Source: Rhodospirillaceae bacterium
GTDB lineage: Bacteria > Pseudomonadota > Alphaproteobacteria > Rhodospirillales > Rhodospirillaceae
NCBI GenBank assembly: GCA_947476695.1
Contig: CANJRD010000018.1
Location: forward strand, 1 to 64,000
Reading direction: 5' to 3'
Length of the DNA: 64,000 nucleotides
The number at the start of each line of letters is the position of its first letter. The stretch's first letter is position 1. The translations under genes and the position numbers were made by a program. Of the stretch, positions 25,874 through 34,606 are shown in pieces. The notes beneath the pieces were generated by a model that saw only the letters and a list, made by a program, of their open reading frames with translations, made no database searches and was not told where the DNA came from.

Positions 25874-26641
25874 TTATTGAAGCGTAGAAGGACCTTTGAC
25901 GTCGGTCGGGCCGCTCTCGGGCAGAATGCCCAGACGGCGCGCGACTTCCTGATAGGCTTCCTCGATACGGCCGAGGTCGCGACGGAAGCGGTCCTTGTCC
26001 ATCTTCTCGTTGGTCTTTACGTCCCACAGACGGCAATTGTCCGGCGACAGTTCGTCGGCCAGGACCACCTGCACGTCGCCGTTCTCGTGATAGAGGCGGC
26101 CGAACTCGACCTTGAAGTCGATGAGCTTGATGCCGATGCCGAGGAACAGGCCGGACATGTAATCGTTCACGCGCAGCGACATGTTCAGCATCTCGTCGAT
26201 CTCGTGGATCGCGGCCCAGCCGAAGCCGGTGATGTGTTCTTCCGACACCATCGGATCGCCGAGTTGATCGTTCTTATAATAGTACTCGACGATCGAACGC
26301 GGCAGGCGCGTGCCCTCGGGGATCGCGAAGCGTTCGGAGATCGAACCGGCGGCGACGTTACGCACGACGACTTCGACCGGGATGATTTCGACTTCCTTCA
26401 CCAGCTGCTCGCGCATGTTCAGGCGGCGCACGAAGTGCGTCGGGATGCCGATCTCTTCCAGGCGCTGCATCAGGTATTCGGAGATGCGGTTGTTCAGCAC
26501 GCCCTTACCGGTGATCGTGCCCTTCTTCTTATTGTTGAAGGCCGTGGCATCGTCCTTGAAGTACTGGACCAGCGTGCCCGGCTCCGGGCCCTCGAACAGG
26601 ACCTTGGCCTTGCCTTCGTAAATCTGCTTGCGTCGCGCCAT
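25874..26641 (-). CDS. purC: Phosphoribosylaminoimidazole-succinocarboxamide synthase
   Basis: PurC joins CAIR and aspartate to form SAICAR. The 255-residue protein has [15 protein letters not shown], the strand FKDDATAFN, the signature [10 protein letters not shown] and [11 protein letters not shown]. It is the first gene of the purC-purS-purQ-purL set. A hairpin at 26684-26714 lies upstream. Confidence 0.96.
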   Translation of the reverse strand: MARRKQIYEGKAKVLFEGPEPGTLVQYFKDDATAFNNKKKGTITGKGVLNNRISEYLMQRLEEIGIPTHFVRRLNMREQLVKEVEIIPVEVVVRNVAAGSISERFAIPEGTRLPRSIVEYYYKNDQLGDPMVSEEHITGFGWAAIHEIDEMLNMSLRVNDYMSGLFLGIGIKLIDFKVEFGRLYHENGDVQVVLADELSPDNCRLWDVKTNEKMDKDRFRRDLGRIEEAYQEVARRLGILPESGPTDVKGPSTLQ

Positions 26642-26683
26642 AGCGGCTTCCCCGAAAAGGTGACGATTGGCGCCTAGAGTCGC

Positions 26684-26714
26684 CCAAAACCGCAGAAAAC
26701 TGCGGCTGTTTTGG
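26684..26714 (-). terminator. Hairpin between the NRDE gene and purC
   Basis: CCGCAG-aaaa-CTGCGG is extended by CCAAAA/TTTTGG arms. It can end transcription from the NRDE gene before purC; the outer T-rich arm serves as a weak tract. Confidence 0.5.
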
Positions 26715-26809
26715 TCTCATCCCGCCCTTAGGAAGGGTCGATATAGCAGGTGAGGCCGCCCTGGACAACGAGCCCTAGGGCCTGTGGAAAACTCAGGTTT
26801 TGCACCGGT

Positions 26810-27574
26810 TTAGAGCGCAACGGGCTGGAACGGGGCGGTATCGGGACGGCCGGCGGCGAACAGCCAGATGGGTCGCTTCGGCGGCTTGGCATGCACGGCG
26901 GCCACCGACGGCAGCGCCACCAGCGAGGCCGAGGAGGTGCCGAATCCGCTGCTTGTGCTGAAGTTCATCGCTCGCGGCGCCTCACCGTCCCGGGACCCAA
27001 GAAGGGCCTGCCATGCGGCCCAGTCGTCGGTGTCCGGATCCGGCGGGGCCGCGGACTCGAAGGCCGGCAGATAGCCGGTGATCCGCCCGTCCGTCGTGTC
27101 ATTGCGCTCCCCGGCCGTGAACATCGACAGCCCGGGCGGGATTTTCTCAACGCGGACCCCGGCGCCGGTTTCCTGGCCGATGGCCGTCAATTTCAGCCAC
27201 CAGGCGTCGCGGTTGTCGGCAATGATGAGGTTGAATGGGCGATAGGCATTCGGATCGATGGTGCTCAAGGCCTTGGCGGCATCGATGGCATCGGGATGGT
27301 CGAGTGCCTCCAGCACCAACTCGCCCCGGCTGCGCTTGTTGGGCGCGGGTCCGAGGGAGCCATGGCGATTGAGAATGCAGGCGACGACGCCATTCTCATT
27401 TATGCCCATCCAGGTGCCGCCGGCGAGTTCGTCCAAGCCGGCGACGACGTCGGCGCGGTCGGGCCAGTGCCGGGCCGGGGCTTTCCAGGGGCGATTCAGC
27501 ATCTCGTCGCGGTTGGCGCCGAGCAGGATCGGCCACGGATGGTCGGGGCGGCGCAGCAGGATTACGGTGCACAT
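26810..27574 (-). CDS. NRDE family protein (TANGO2-like)
   Basis: The protein begins MCTVILLRRP, with the N-terminal Cys typical of Ntn-hydrolase-like NRDE proteins, and carries the name-giving motif as GANRDEMLNRP. GGTWMGINENGVVACILN and RPFNLIIAD follow. The family is widespread and linked to TANGO2, which has been connected with haem handling, but its bacterial role is not settled. At 254 residues it has normal length. Confidence 0.87.
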   Translation of the reverse strand: MCTVILLRRPDHPWPILLGANRDEMLNRPWKAPARHWPDRADVVAGLDELAGGTWMGINENGVVACILNRHGSLGPAPNKRSRGELVLEALDHPDAIDAAKALSTIDPNAYRPFNLIIADNRDAWWLKLTAIGQETGAGVRVEKIPPGLSMFTAGERNDTTDGRITGYLPAFESAAPPDPDTDDWAAWQALLGSRDGEAPRAMNFSTSSGFGTSSASLVALPSVAAVHAKPPKRPIWLFAAGRPDTAPFQPVAL

Positions 27575-27799
27575 GGGTATGTGTAGGGAAACAATTGCTG
27601 ACGGAGACTTGGAGCGGCGGATACGCTCATGTCCGGCATCGTGCCACGGCTACGCGGTGAGTTATCCATGCCGGCTCCCCTACCGCGCCACGCCAACCGC
27701 GCGGAACATGCCCGATCCGAGAGTACCGGCAGGACATGGGCACCCACGGCCCCCGGCCGCGACGGCCAATCGGATTTGCCGCCTCCGCCGGACGGAATC

Positions 27800-28273
27800 C
27801 TAGCCCCGACGCGCGCCGAGCGCTCTGATCAGATCCGCGCGGCTGACGATCCCCACCAGTTTTCCATCAGCGACGACGGGAAGCCGCTTGACGCCTTTGT
27901 CGACCATGTCCTGGGCGACCTCGGAGAGCGGCGTGTTCTCCGCGATCGAAGCCACGTCGTGATGCATCACGACCCGAACCATGTTGTTCTGGGTGCGGAC
28001 ATAATTCACAAAATCCGGCGCGAGGCCTTCGCCGTCGGCGAGCATCGTCAGCCACGATTCCTCCCGATCGGCCGCTTCCTTCCGGCCGCGCAACAGGTCG
28101 GCCTCGGTAACCATGCCGACGAGATTGCCCTTGTCGTCGACCACCGGAACGCCGCTGATCTTGTTGTCGGCCATCAGCTTGGCGGTGGTCCTGACCGATG
28201 TTTCCGGAGTAACGGAAATGACCTTCCGGGTCATGACGCTTCCGGCGGTTCCGTAAAAAGGTGCCTCAGGCAT
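27800..28273 (-). CDS. Two-CBS-domain protein
   Basis: The 157-residue protein consists of two CBS motifs: the first with VMTRKVISVTPETSV and GVPVVDDKGNLVGMVTEADLL, the second with LPVVADGKLVGIVSRADLI. CBS pairs bind adenosine nucleotides and regulate partner proteins. There is no attached enzyme domain, so the partner is unknown. It lies in the opposite-end vicinity of purB on the same strand. Confidence 0.88.
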   Translation of the reverse strand: MPEAPFYGTAGSVMTRKVISVTPETSVRTTAKLMADNKISGVPVVDDKGNLVGMVTEADLLRGRKEAADREESWLTMLADGEGLAPDFVNYVRTQNNMVRVVMHHDVASIAENTPLSEVAQDMVDKGVKRLPVVADGKLVGIVSRADLIRALGARRG

Positions 28274-28297
28274 ATCGCATTCCCTTGCTTCGCAAGC

Positions 28298-28318
28298 CGA
28301 ATCGCTCTCAGCGATTCG
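28298..28318. terminator. 9-bp perfect hairpin between purB and the CBS gene
   Basis: CGAATCGCT-ctc-AGCGATTCG lies just upstream of the CBS gene and downstream of purB; a small CTTGC-ttc-GCAAG stem is next to it (28284-28296). There is no clear T tract. Termination of purB or regulation of the CBS gene are both possible. Confidence 0.4.
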
Positions 28319-28455
28319 ACCCTCGTGGTTAATCCTACCCTCAGCCTAGCCGGTCTTCCTGACTTTGATCAAATCCTCACGACGCCCCCGTCCCAGTCGC
28401 CTTGGCGCGATGTGTGGAGCGTCCGCCCCAGGGGCAGTCCGAAATGTGGTCTGGG

Positions 28456-29754
28456 CTAGGAAGCGCCGAACACGCGCTTGAAGATCGTGTCGACGTGCTT
28501 GGTGTGATAGCCCATGTCGAACAGCGCTTCGATGTCCTGCGGCTTGATCTTCGCGGTGACGTCGGCGTCCGCCTTCAGGTGATCGAGGAGCGTGCCGCCG
28601 CCGTTCCACACTTTCATCGCGTTGCGTTGGGTGAAGACATATGCGTCCTCGCGGCTGACGCCGGCTTGCGTGAGCGCCAACAGCACGCGCTGTGAGAACA
28701 CCAGGCCGCCCATCTGGTTGAGATTGCGCTCAACCGCATCGGTGTAGATCACCAGTTTGTCGATCACGCCGGCGAGACGCGCGAGGGCGAAGTCCAGCGT
28801 GATGGTCGCATCGGGGCCGATGTAGCGCTCGACCGACGAGTGCGAGATGTCGCGTTCGTGCCACAGCGCGACGTTTTCCATCGCCGGGACCACATAGCCG
28901 CGGATGACGCGCGCGAGGCCGGTCAGGTTTTCCGTCAGCACCGGGTTGCGCTTGTGCGGCATCGCAGACGATCCCTTCTGGCCGGGGGAGAAATACTCCT
29001 CGGCTTCGCGGACTTCGGTGCGTTGCAGGTGGCGTATTTCGGTGGCGATGCGTTCGATGGAACTTGCGATCACGCCCAGCGTCGCGAAGTACGCGGCGTG
29101 GCGGTCGCGTGGGATCACCTGTGTCGAGACCGGCTCAATCGCCAGTCCGAGCTTCGCCGCGACATGCTCTTCCACGAACGGGTCGATGTTGGCGAAGGTG
29201 CCGACTGCGCCCGAGATGGCGCAGGTCGCGATCTCGGCGCGGGCCACTTCAAGGCGCTGCTTGTTGCGCGCGAACTCGGCGTAGAAGCTCGCGAACTTGA
29301 GGCCGATGGTCACGGGCTCCGCATGGATGCCGTGACTGCGGCCCATGGTGACGGTCATCTTGTGTTCGAGCGCGCGGCGCTTCAGCGCCGTCAGGACGTC
29401 ATCCAGGTCCTTCAGAAGGATGTCGGTTGCCTGCACCAGCTGTACCGAGAAGCAGGTATCGAGCACGTCGGACGAGGTCATGCCCTGATGCACGAATCGC
29501 GCTTCGGGACCGACGTGTTCGGCGAGATTGGTGAGGAAGGCGATGACGTCATGCTTCGTCTCGCGCTCGATCTCGTCGATGCGCTCGACTTCCCACTTGC
29601 CGCGCTCCCAGACGGCCTTGGCGGCCGCGGCCGGGATCACGCCCAGCTTGGCCTGGGCATCCATCGCGTGGGCCTCGATCTCGAACCAGATCCGGAACTT
29701 GTTTTCCGGCTCCCAAATCTTGGTCATCGCCGGGCGCGCGTAGCGAGGGATCAT
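28456..29754 (-). CDS. purB: Adenylosuccinate lyase
   Basis: PurB cleaves SAICAR and adenylosuccinate, releasing fumarate. The superfamily signature GSSAMPHKRNP is present near residue 260, together with THGIHAEP-like GRSHGIHAEP and TSSDVLDT. The length of 432 is typical. It is not contiguous with purC here. Confidence 0.96.
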   Translation of the reverse strand: MIPRYARPAMTKIWEPENKFRIWFEIEAHAMDAQAKLGVIPAAAAKAVWERGKWEVERIDEIERETKHDVIAFLTNLAEHVGPEARFVHQGMTSSDVLDTCFSVQLVQATDILLKDLDDVLTALKRRALEHKMTVTMGRSHGIHAEPVTIGLKFASFYAEFARNKQRLEVARAEIATCAISGAVGTFANIDPFVEEHVAAKLGLAIEPVSTQVIPRDRHAAYFATLGVIASSIERIATEIRHLQRTEVREAEEYFSPGQKGSSAMPHKRNPVLTENLTGLARVIRGYVVPAMENVALWHERDISHSSVERYIGPDATITLDFALARLAGVIDKLVIYTDAVERNLNQMGGLVFSQRVLLALTQAGVSREDAYVFTQRNAMKVWNGGGTLLDHLKADADVTAKIKPQDIEALFDMGYHTKHVDTIFKRVFGAS

Positions 29755-29986
29755 CCTGTTAAACTTTCCAAAGGCTTAGGTGCCGCATCGTGCGGAAGCT
29801 GAGGGATGTATAGGCAATTCCCTCCGTCGGCGCTAGGCGCAGGCCTCGTGCAGGACGCCGCGACCGCCAGACTGGCTGGCGGCCTTCGGGTCCTGGTCAT
29901 GCGACGAAACGGCCCTCGGCGGGATCTACCGGCGGCTGTTCGAGCGCCAATCGCGCAGCATTCGCGAGCCGTTGCTGTCGTACAAT
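29755..29986. other. Gene-free stretch between purB and the terminator
   Basis: This stretch should hold the purB promoter. A short reading frame with codon-like bias (ending REPLLSYNKK) is visible on the plus strand near 29870-29990 but lacks a start and a recognisable match. Nothing firm is assigned. Confidence 0.4.
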
Positions 29987-30018
29987 AAAAAGGGCGCTTC
30001 CAGCCGGTAGCGCCCTTT
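29986..30018 (-). terminator. Rho-independent terminator (minus strand)
   Basis: A 10-bp stem AAAGGGCGCT/AGCGCCCTTT is followed, on the minus strand, by TTTTTATT. It lies just beyond the receptor remnant and is probably that lost gene's original terminator, now available to radC. Confidence 0.8.
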
Positions 30019-30034
30019 CCGCAGCAGCGCTATC

Positions 30035-30138
30035 CTAGAACTCGCACGACGCGCGGACGCCGAAGGCGCGCTTGCGCGCCATCTGCAGGAAGGCCATCGG
30101 ATATTGTGTCGTAACGGCCGAACGCGGATCGATACCGG
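30035..30138 (-). pseudogene. 3' end of a lost TonB-dependent receptor gene
   Basis: Immediately after the radC stop a frame reads GIDPRSAVTTQYP, then MAFLQMARKRAFGVRASCEF and TAG. The pattern DPR..YP..FGVRAS.EF with terminal Phe is the last one to two beta strands of a TonB-dependent receptor. Only about 33 codons remain, without start or ribosome binding site, and they are followed by a good terminator. The rest of the gene appears to have been deleted up to the radC stop. The call rests on a short match. Confidence 0.55.
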
Positions 30139-30861
30139 TTAAAGCAGGCCTTCCGTGCGGAAGGACAGAATGCCCCCGCGTCCGACGATGACATGGTCGT
30201 GCAGCGTCACGCCGATCGCCGCAGCGGCATCCTTCACCTTACGCGTCATGTCGATATCCGCCCGCGACGGCTTAGGATCGCCTGAGGGATGGTTATGCAC
30301 CATGATGAGGGCGCTGGCGTTGAGTTCCAGCGCGCGCTTGACGACTTCACGGGGATATACCGGTGTATGATCGACGGTCCCTTCGCCTTGCGCTTCGTCG
30401 GCGATCATCTGATTCTTGCGATTGAGATAGATGACGCGGAACTGTTCCGTCGCACCATAGGCTGCGCGCGCAGTCAGATAGTCGGTCAGGGCCGACCACG
30501 ATGAGATGATGTTGGTGTGCAGCGGTTGCGGCCGCAAGAGACGCAGCGCCGCCTCCTGCACGACTTTGAGCACGACGATGGTTGTTTCGCCGACGCCTTT
30601 GACGGCTTTCAGAGACTCCGGATCGGCGGAGATCACCTCCGCGACGCTGTCGTTGAAATGCTTGAGCAGCGCCTTGGCTTCCGGCTTGGTATCGACGCGG
30701 GGGCGCGCAATCGCGAGTAACAACTCCAGCAGTTCATAGTCAGGGATTGCGTTGGGCTCGGCCATGAAGCGGGCGCGCAAGCGCTCGCGATGGCCCTCAT
30801 AGAGCTGCTTCGATGGCGTTAGCGAGAACAGCCCGCCGCCGTCGTCCAGTCCCTTGGTCAC
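30139..30861 (-). CDS. radC: RadC family (JAMM) protein
   Basis: The MPN+/JAMM metal motif is clear in IMVHNHPSGDPKPSRADID, preceded by EGTVDHTPVYPREVVKRAL; a helix-hairpin-helix-like GVGETTIVVLK lies in the middle. The family was once tied to DNA repair, but its real role is uncertain. I prefer a GTG start at 30861 (MTKGLDDGGGLFSL, with GGGAG upstream, 240 residues). A longer frame starting at 31002 would run through a 26-bp palindrome and adds non-conserved sequence. Confidence 0.88.
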   Translation of the reverse strand: MTKGLDDGGGLFSLTPSKQLYEGHRERLRARFMAEPNAIPDYELLELLLAIARPRVDTKPEAKALLKHFNDSVAEVISADPESLKAVKGVGETTIVVLKVVQEAALRLLRPQPLHTNIISSWSALTDYLTARAAYGATEQFRVIYLNRKNQMIADEAQGEGTVDHTPVYPREVVKRALELNASALIMVHNHPSGDPKPSRADIDMTRKVKDAAAAIGVTLHDHVIVGRGGILSFRTEGLL

Positions 30862-30914
30862 ACCAAGCTCCCGGGCCCAAAAGCCGCATGTATAAGCAAT
30901 ATCGCCCAAGCGCC

Positions 30915-30940
30915 GGCCAAACACACGCGTGTTTTTGGCC
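30915..30940. promoter_or_regulatory. 26-bp near-perfect palindrome upstream of radC
   Basis: GGCCAAA-c-ACACGCGTGT-t-TTTGGCC is symmetrical apart from one base pair. It may be an operator for radC or a transcript end signal for the upstream gene. Confidence 0.45.
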
Positions 30941-31083
30941 TTTATAGCCAAAGGTTTGCGGGGTTCTGGCGCGCTCCGCCGTACCATGAGTCTCGGTTCC
31001 AATTTGAGGATGTGCGCCGATAGACGCTGTCCTCATCCATTGTCACCAATGCCTCGCGCATCCCATGTTGAGCGCGAAAACAG

Positions 31084-33264
31084 CTAGCCGTTCGTCTGCG
31101 CCGCCCACATTTCGAGGTAGCGCGCTTCAAGGGCGGCGGCATAGCGCGCGAGGTCTCCGACGGGAGAACTTTGTATGCGCGTCCGCAAGTCCCGGCGATA
31201 TGCCGACAGGCGCGGCAGGTCGGCCGCCCACGCCGCTGCTTTGGCAACATAGTCGTCCGCGTCCCTGGCGATCCACTCCGTGAGATCGAGCGCCGTCAGG
31301 ATCGACGCGGACAGTCGAGAGGACGGCGTGGCGCCGGGCAGCGTGATCACCGGCAATCCCATCCACAGTGCGTCCATCGTCGTCATGCCGCCGCTGTGCG
31401 GCAATGGATCCAGACAGATGTCGACGGAGGTATAGGCCACGAAGTGGTCGAGGCGTGTCGTACCGCCGATAAAGGCGATGCGATCCTCGCCAATGCCGTG
31501 CTTTGCAACATGTCGGAGCAACCGTTCGCGTTCGGCCGGTTCAACCCAGGTCGCGCTCTTGAGCAGAAGTCGTGATGTCGGAACCGCCGCCAGAACCTGC
31601 GACCACAGTTCCAAGGTCGGTGCCGTCAGCTTGGAGGGGCGATTGAACGAACCGAACGTGATCCGATTGCTGGCGATGGCCGGAAGCGTCCCTGGCGACG
31701 GCAAGGTATCGGGGCACCAGTAGCTCAGGTAACAGGGCAGATCGACCACCTTCTCCTGAAGAAGCGCGCGTTCCGCTGGGGGCACCAGCACCGGATCGGC
31801 CACGAGATAGTCCATCGTCACGAGACCGGTTCCGGTCGGCTCACCCCAGCCAGTGACCTGAATCGGCGCGGGCTTCCGCGCGAAGGTGAGGAGCCGGTGT
31901 GCTTTCATATGCCCGACGCAATCGACGAGGATGTCGATGCTGTCCGCGCGAATTTGCGCCGCGAGTTGCTCGTCATTCAAGGCAGCGGTTGACCGCCACA
32001 CTGTCGCAGCGGCTTTCAGAAGCGTGGTTGCGTCATCTTCTGGCGCCGTGTCGGAGTAGCAGAAGGCCTCGAAGCGGCTGCGGTCGTGGTGAAGGATGCC
32101 CGCCGCGCAGGCGTACGTCGACGCGTGGTGGGCGAAGAGTTTACTGACATAGCCGACCCGAAGCTTACCGGATGCCTGTGCCCGGGGCTGTGGTGGCGCC
32201 GCCGGCGCCAGATGTGCGGCGAACCTTTCGTTCCATGCGCTTCGGCGCGCCTGTTGCGAGGCGGTGGTTTCGCCGGGCAGGAAGTTCAAGGTGAAAATAA
32301 GATTGCCATAGGCGTCGGCGAAATCAGGCCGTAGTGCGATGGCGCGTTCGTAGTGTGCAAGAGATGCACCCGCGTCGCCTTGATCCAGCAGGACAACGCC
32401 AAGATTGTAATGCGCATCGGCATTGTTGGGGTCGAGTTCGGCGGCCTTGGCGTAACTCGCCCTTGCGTCGTCCAGCCGCCGGAGTTCCTTCAACGCGTTC
32501 CCGCGATTGATGTAGGCCTCCGGATAATGGGGCCGCTGCGACAACGCTCGGTCATAACTGGCGAGGGCTTCAACCCAGCGCGCGAGCGACGTCAGCGCCT
32601 GACCGCGGTTGTAGTGGGCTTCGGCATAGTCGGGGCGCAGCGCGATCGCCTGATCATAGCTCGCCAGCGCATCGGCATTTCGCTTGAGATCAAGCAGGGC
32701 GCCGCCGCGGTTGATATGGGTTTCGAGGAGGGCAGGATTGAGCGCCAGCGCTTTGTCGTAGCTGTGCAATGCCGCATCCGATCGTCCGAGCGCGAGCAGC
32801 GCATTGCCGTTACCGCTCCAGAACTCGGCGCGATTGGGATCGATCGCCACGGCTTTTTCATAACTGGCGATGGCATCGTCGTATCGCTTCAGATCCAGCA
32901 GGGCGTTGCCGCGATTGCCGTGAGCTAGCGCAAAAGCCGGTCGGCGTGCGATCGCGGTGTCGAAGCTGGCCAGGGCCTCTTGCGGACGCCTGAGGTTGAT
33001 CAGGGCGAGGCCGAGATTGTTGTGCGCCGCTTCGGCGTTCGGATTGACGGCGATGGCTCTGCGGATGAGATCGGCGGCGTTCTCGAAAGCGCGGGAGTCC
33101 AGGGCAATCGCGCCCAACAGATTGAGCGCGTTGAAGTTGCCGGGGTCTTGCTGAAGGACCCGCTCATAGATGAGCTTCGCTTCCGCCAGGCGACCCTGAC
33201 GATGCAGCGCCAATCCCTCCTGGAGCCAAAGCTCGGGTTGTGACGCGGTATTGGGGGAACTCAT
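31084..33264 (-). CDS. TPR protein with SPINDLY/O-GlcNAc transferase (GT41) domain
   Basis: The 726-residue protein has about ten tetratricopeptide repeats (residues 8-350; e.g. ALASYDQAIALRPDYAEAHYN) followed by a GT41 catalytic region: RVGYVSKLFAHHA, DSIDILVDCVGHMKAHRLL, APIQVTGWGEPTGTG, ITFGSFNRPSKLTAP and DICLDPLPHSGGMTTMDALWMGLPVITLPG. This family transfers GlcNAc (or fucose in plants) to protein Ser/Thr; bacterial members often glycosylate surface proteins. It stands back to back with a glycosyltransferase gene and away from radC. UDP-GlcNAc would come from GlmU. The target protein is unknown. Confidence 0.9.
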   Translation of the reverse strand: MSSPNTASQPELWLQEGLALHRQGRLAEAKLIYERVLQQDPGNFNALNLLGAIALDSRAFENAADLIRRAIAVNPNAEAAHNNLGLALINLRRPQEALASFDTAIARRPAFALAHGNRGNALLDLKRYDDAIASYEKAVAIDPNRAEFWSGNGNALLALGRSDAALHSYDKALALNPALLETHINRGGALLDLKRNADALASYDQAIALRPDYAEAHYNRGQALTSLARWVEALASYDRALSQRPHYPEAYINRGNALKELRRLDDARASYAKAAELDPNNADAHYNLGVVLLDQGDAGASLAHYERAIALRPDFADAYGNLIFTLNFLPGETTASQQARRSAWNERFAAHLAPAAPPQPRAQASGKLRVGYVSKLFAHHASTYACAAGILHHDRSRFEAFCYSDTAPEDDATTLLKAAATVWRSTAALNDEQLAAQIRADSIDILVDCVGHMKAHRLLTFARKPAPIQVTGWGEPTGTGLVTMDYLVADPVLVPPAERALLQEKVVDLPCYLSYWCPDTLPSPGTLPAIASNRITFGSFNRPSKLTAPTLELWSQVLAAVPTSRLLLKSATWVEPAERERLLRHVAKHGIGEDRIAFIGGTTRLDHFVAYTSVDICLDPLPHSGGMTTMDALWMGLPVITLPGATPSSRLSASILTALDLTEWIARDADDYVAKAAAWAADLPRLSAYRRDLRTRIQSSPVGDLARYAAALEARYLEMWAAQTNG

Positions 33265-33441
33265 TATCTCGGCGTGTGAGCTGATGGAGCGGATCGCGAC
33301 GCAGCCCGGGAGTAAAGGCCGATGGGAGTTGGATTGTCCAGGACCACATAGTTGCGCCGGGCCGCTGGCCGAAACACAGCCTCTCCATTAACATTCAATA
33401 CGGCCCACGCTTCAAAGACCAGGCAGCATTGTCTTGCGATC

Positions 33442-34539
33442 ATGACCGCTAGCGCTCCCATCGTGGTCGATGGGGTTTTCTTTCAATGGGACACCGTCAC
33501 CGGCATTGCGCGCCTGTGGGGGCAGATCCTGCAACGGTGGGCCGGTCGTGAGATCGGCAGACGGGTGGTCGTGCTTCGGCGCGGTCCCATGTTGCCTGAA
33601 TTGGAAGGCCTGGCGATGCGCGATGTGCCGCCGCTGGTTCAGGAGGATTGGCAAAGCGACCGGGCAATCGTCCAGGCAATATGCGAGGACCTCGGCGCGG
33701 CTGTGTTTCTCTCGACCTACTACACGCACCCGACACGCTGTCCGGCTGTGCTGTGGATTCATGACATGATCCCGGAGCGTATGGGGCTCGATCTGTCTGC
33801 TCCGCTGTGGCGGCAGAAACACGCCGCGATTGATCAAGCATCCGCCTACAGCTGTTCTTCCACCAGCAGCCTGAACGATCTTCGGGCTTTGAGCACCCCC
33901 AATGCGGGCAAGCCGGCGCTGGTTGCCGGTTGCGGCGTTTCCGCCGACATGCGCCCCGCAACCGCGGAAGAGGTTGCGCTCTTTGAGACGAACTTCGTGC
34001 GGCCGCAGCTTGGCGGACGGCCCTACATTTTCATGCCGGGGCATACGCATGGCTACAAGAACGGTGCGCTGCTCGTGCAAGCGCTTTCGCAAATGGATTG
34101 CAGCAATCTGGCAGTGCTGGTGACGATGGACTCGCCGGAGACGCCGCGGCTGCGTGCAATTCCCAACTTGCTCGTGGTTGAGAATCATTTCAATGAGTTC
34201 GGGTTGCGCTTGGCCTACGCTTGCGCGCACTGCCTGGTGTATCCCTCGCTCTACGAAGGGTTCGGTCTTCCGGTCGCGGAAGCGATGGCTTGCGGATGCC
34301 CCGTGATCTGCTCGGGCACCTCCAGCCTAGGCGAAGTGGCCGGCGATGCAGCGCTGCTCATCGATCCGCGCGAACCTGCGTCGCTCGTGAATGCGCTGAA
34401 GGCGATGGCTCAACCGGACGTGCGGCGGACTCACGTGCAACGCGGACTGGTGCAAGCGCGCAAGTTCAGTTGGGACAAGTCTGCAGCGGCGTTGGAAGCG
34501 CTGGTCTTGCGAACAGCGTCCGGGGCTCACTCCGCGTAA
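33442..34539 (+). CDS. Glycosyltransferase family 4 (group 1)
   Basis: The start is set at ATG 33442 (MTASAPIVVDGVFFQWDTVTGIARLW), typical for this family; 30 further upstream codons are unlike it. The GT-B fold shows HDMIPERMGLDL, IFMPGHTHGYKNG, then VYPSLYEGFGLPVAEAMACGCPVI, where the EGFGLPVAEAM motif binds the nucleotide sugar. It is divergent from the SPINDLY-type gene across a 177-bp shared promoter region, so the two may extend the same glycan. Its stop codon lies inside the 18-bp map-derived repeat. Confidence 0.88.
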   Translation: MTASAPIVVDGVFFQWDTVTGIARLWGQILQRWAGREIGRRVVVLRRGPMLPELEGLAMRDVPPLVQEDWQSDRAIVQAICEDLGAAVFLSTYYTHPTRCPAVLWIHDMIPERMGLDLSAPLWRQKHAAIDQASAYSCSSTSSLNDLRALSTPNAGKPALVAGCGVSADMRPATAEEVALFETNFVRPQLGGRPYIFMPGHTHGYKNGALLVQALSQMDCSNLAVLVTMDSPETPRLRAIPNLLVVENHFNEFGLRLAYACAHCLVYPSLYEGFGLPVAEAMACGCPVICSGTSSLGEVAGDAALLIDPREPASLVNALKAMAQPDVRRTHVQRGLVQARKFSWDKSAAALEALVLRTASGAHSA

Positions 34540-34606
34540 GGCGGGCAGGTAGAGCCTTTACGCGAACGATTGAAGGGCGTGGCCGGCTGTCGCCCAACGT
34601 GGCGGC
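34527..34606 (-). pseudogene. Decayed 3' tail of a second map copy
   Basis: On the minus strand the frame ends FNRSRKGSTCPPYAE and TGA. The intact map gene ends FTLSPKGYTCPPYAI and TGA. Identity is 10 of 16 including the stop, with 18 bp perfectly shared, and weaker similarity (HVG..) continues to the TspO-like stop codon. No other part of map is present here. It lies between the glycosyltransferase and TspO-like genes. Confidence 0.6.
34534..34551. repeat. 18-bp direct repeat, left copy
   Basis: gcgtaaggcgggcaggta is repeated exactly at 35483-35500. The repeats bracket the TspO-like gene and the spacer behind map. Confidence 0.85.

Noticed and set aside
29870-29997. Coding-like plus-strand stretch ending REPLLSYNKK
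   Set aside because: No start codon, no ribosome binding site and no recognised family; it runs into a minus-strand terminator. Too weak to call a remnant.
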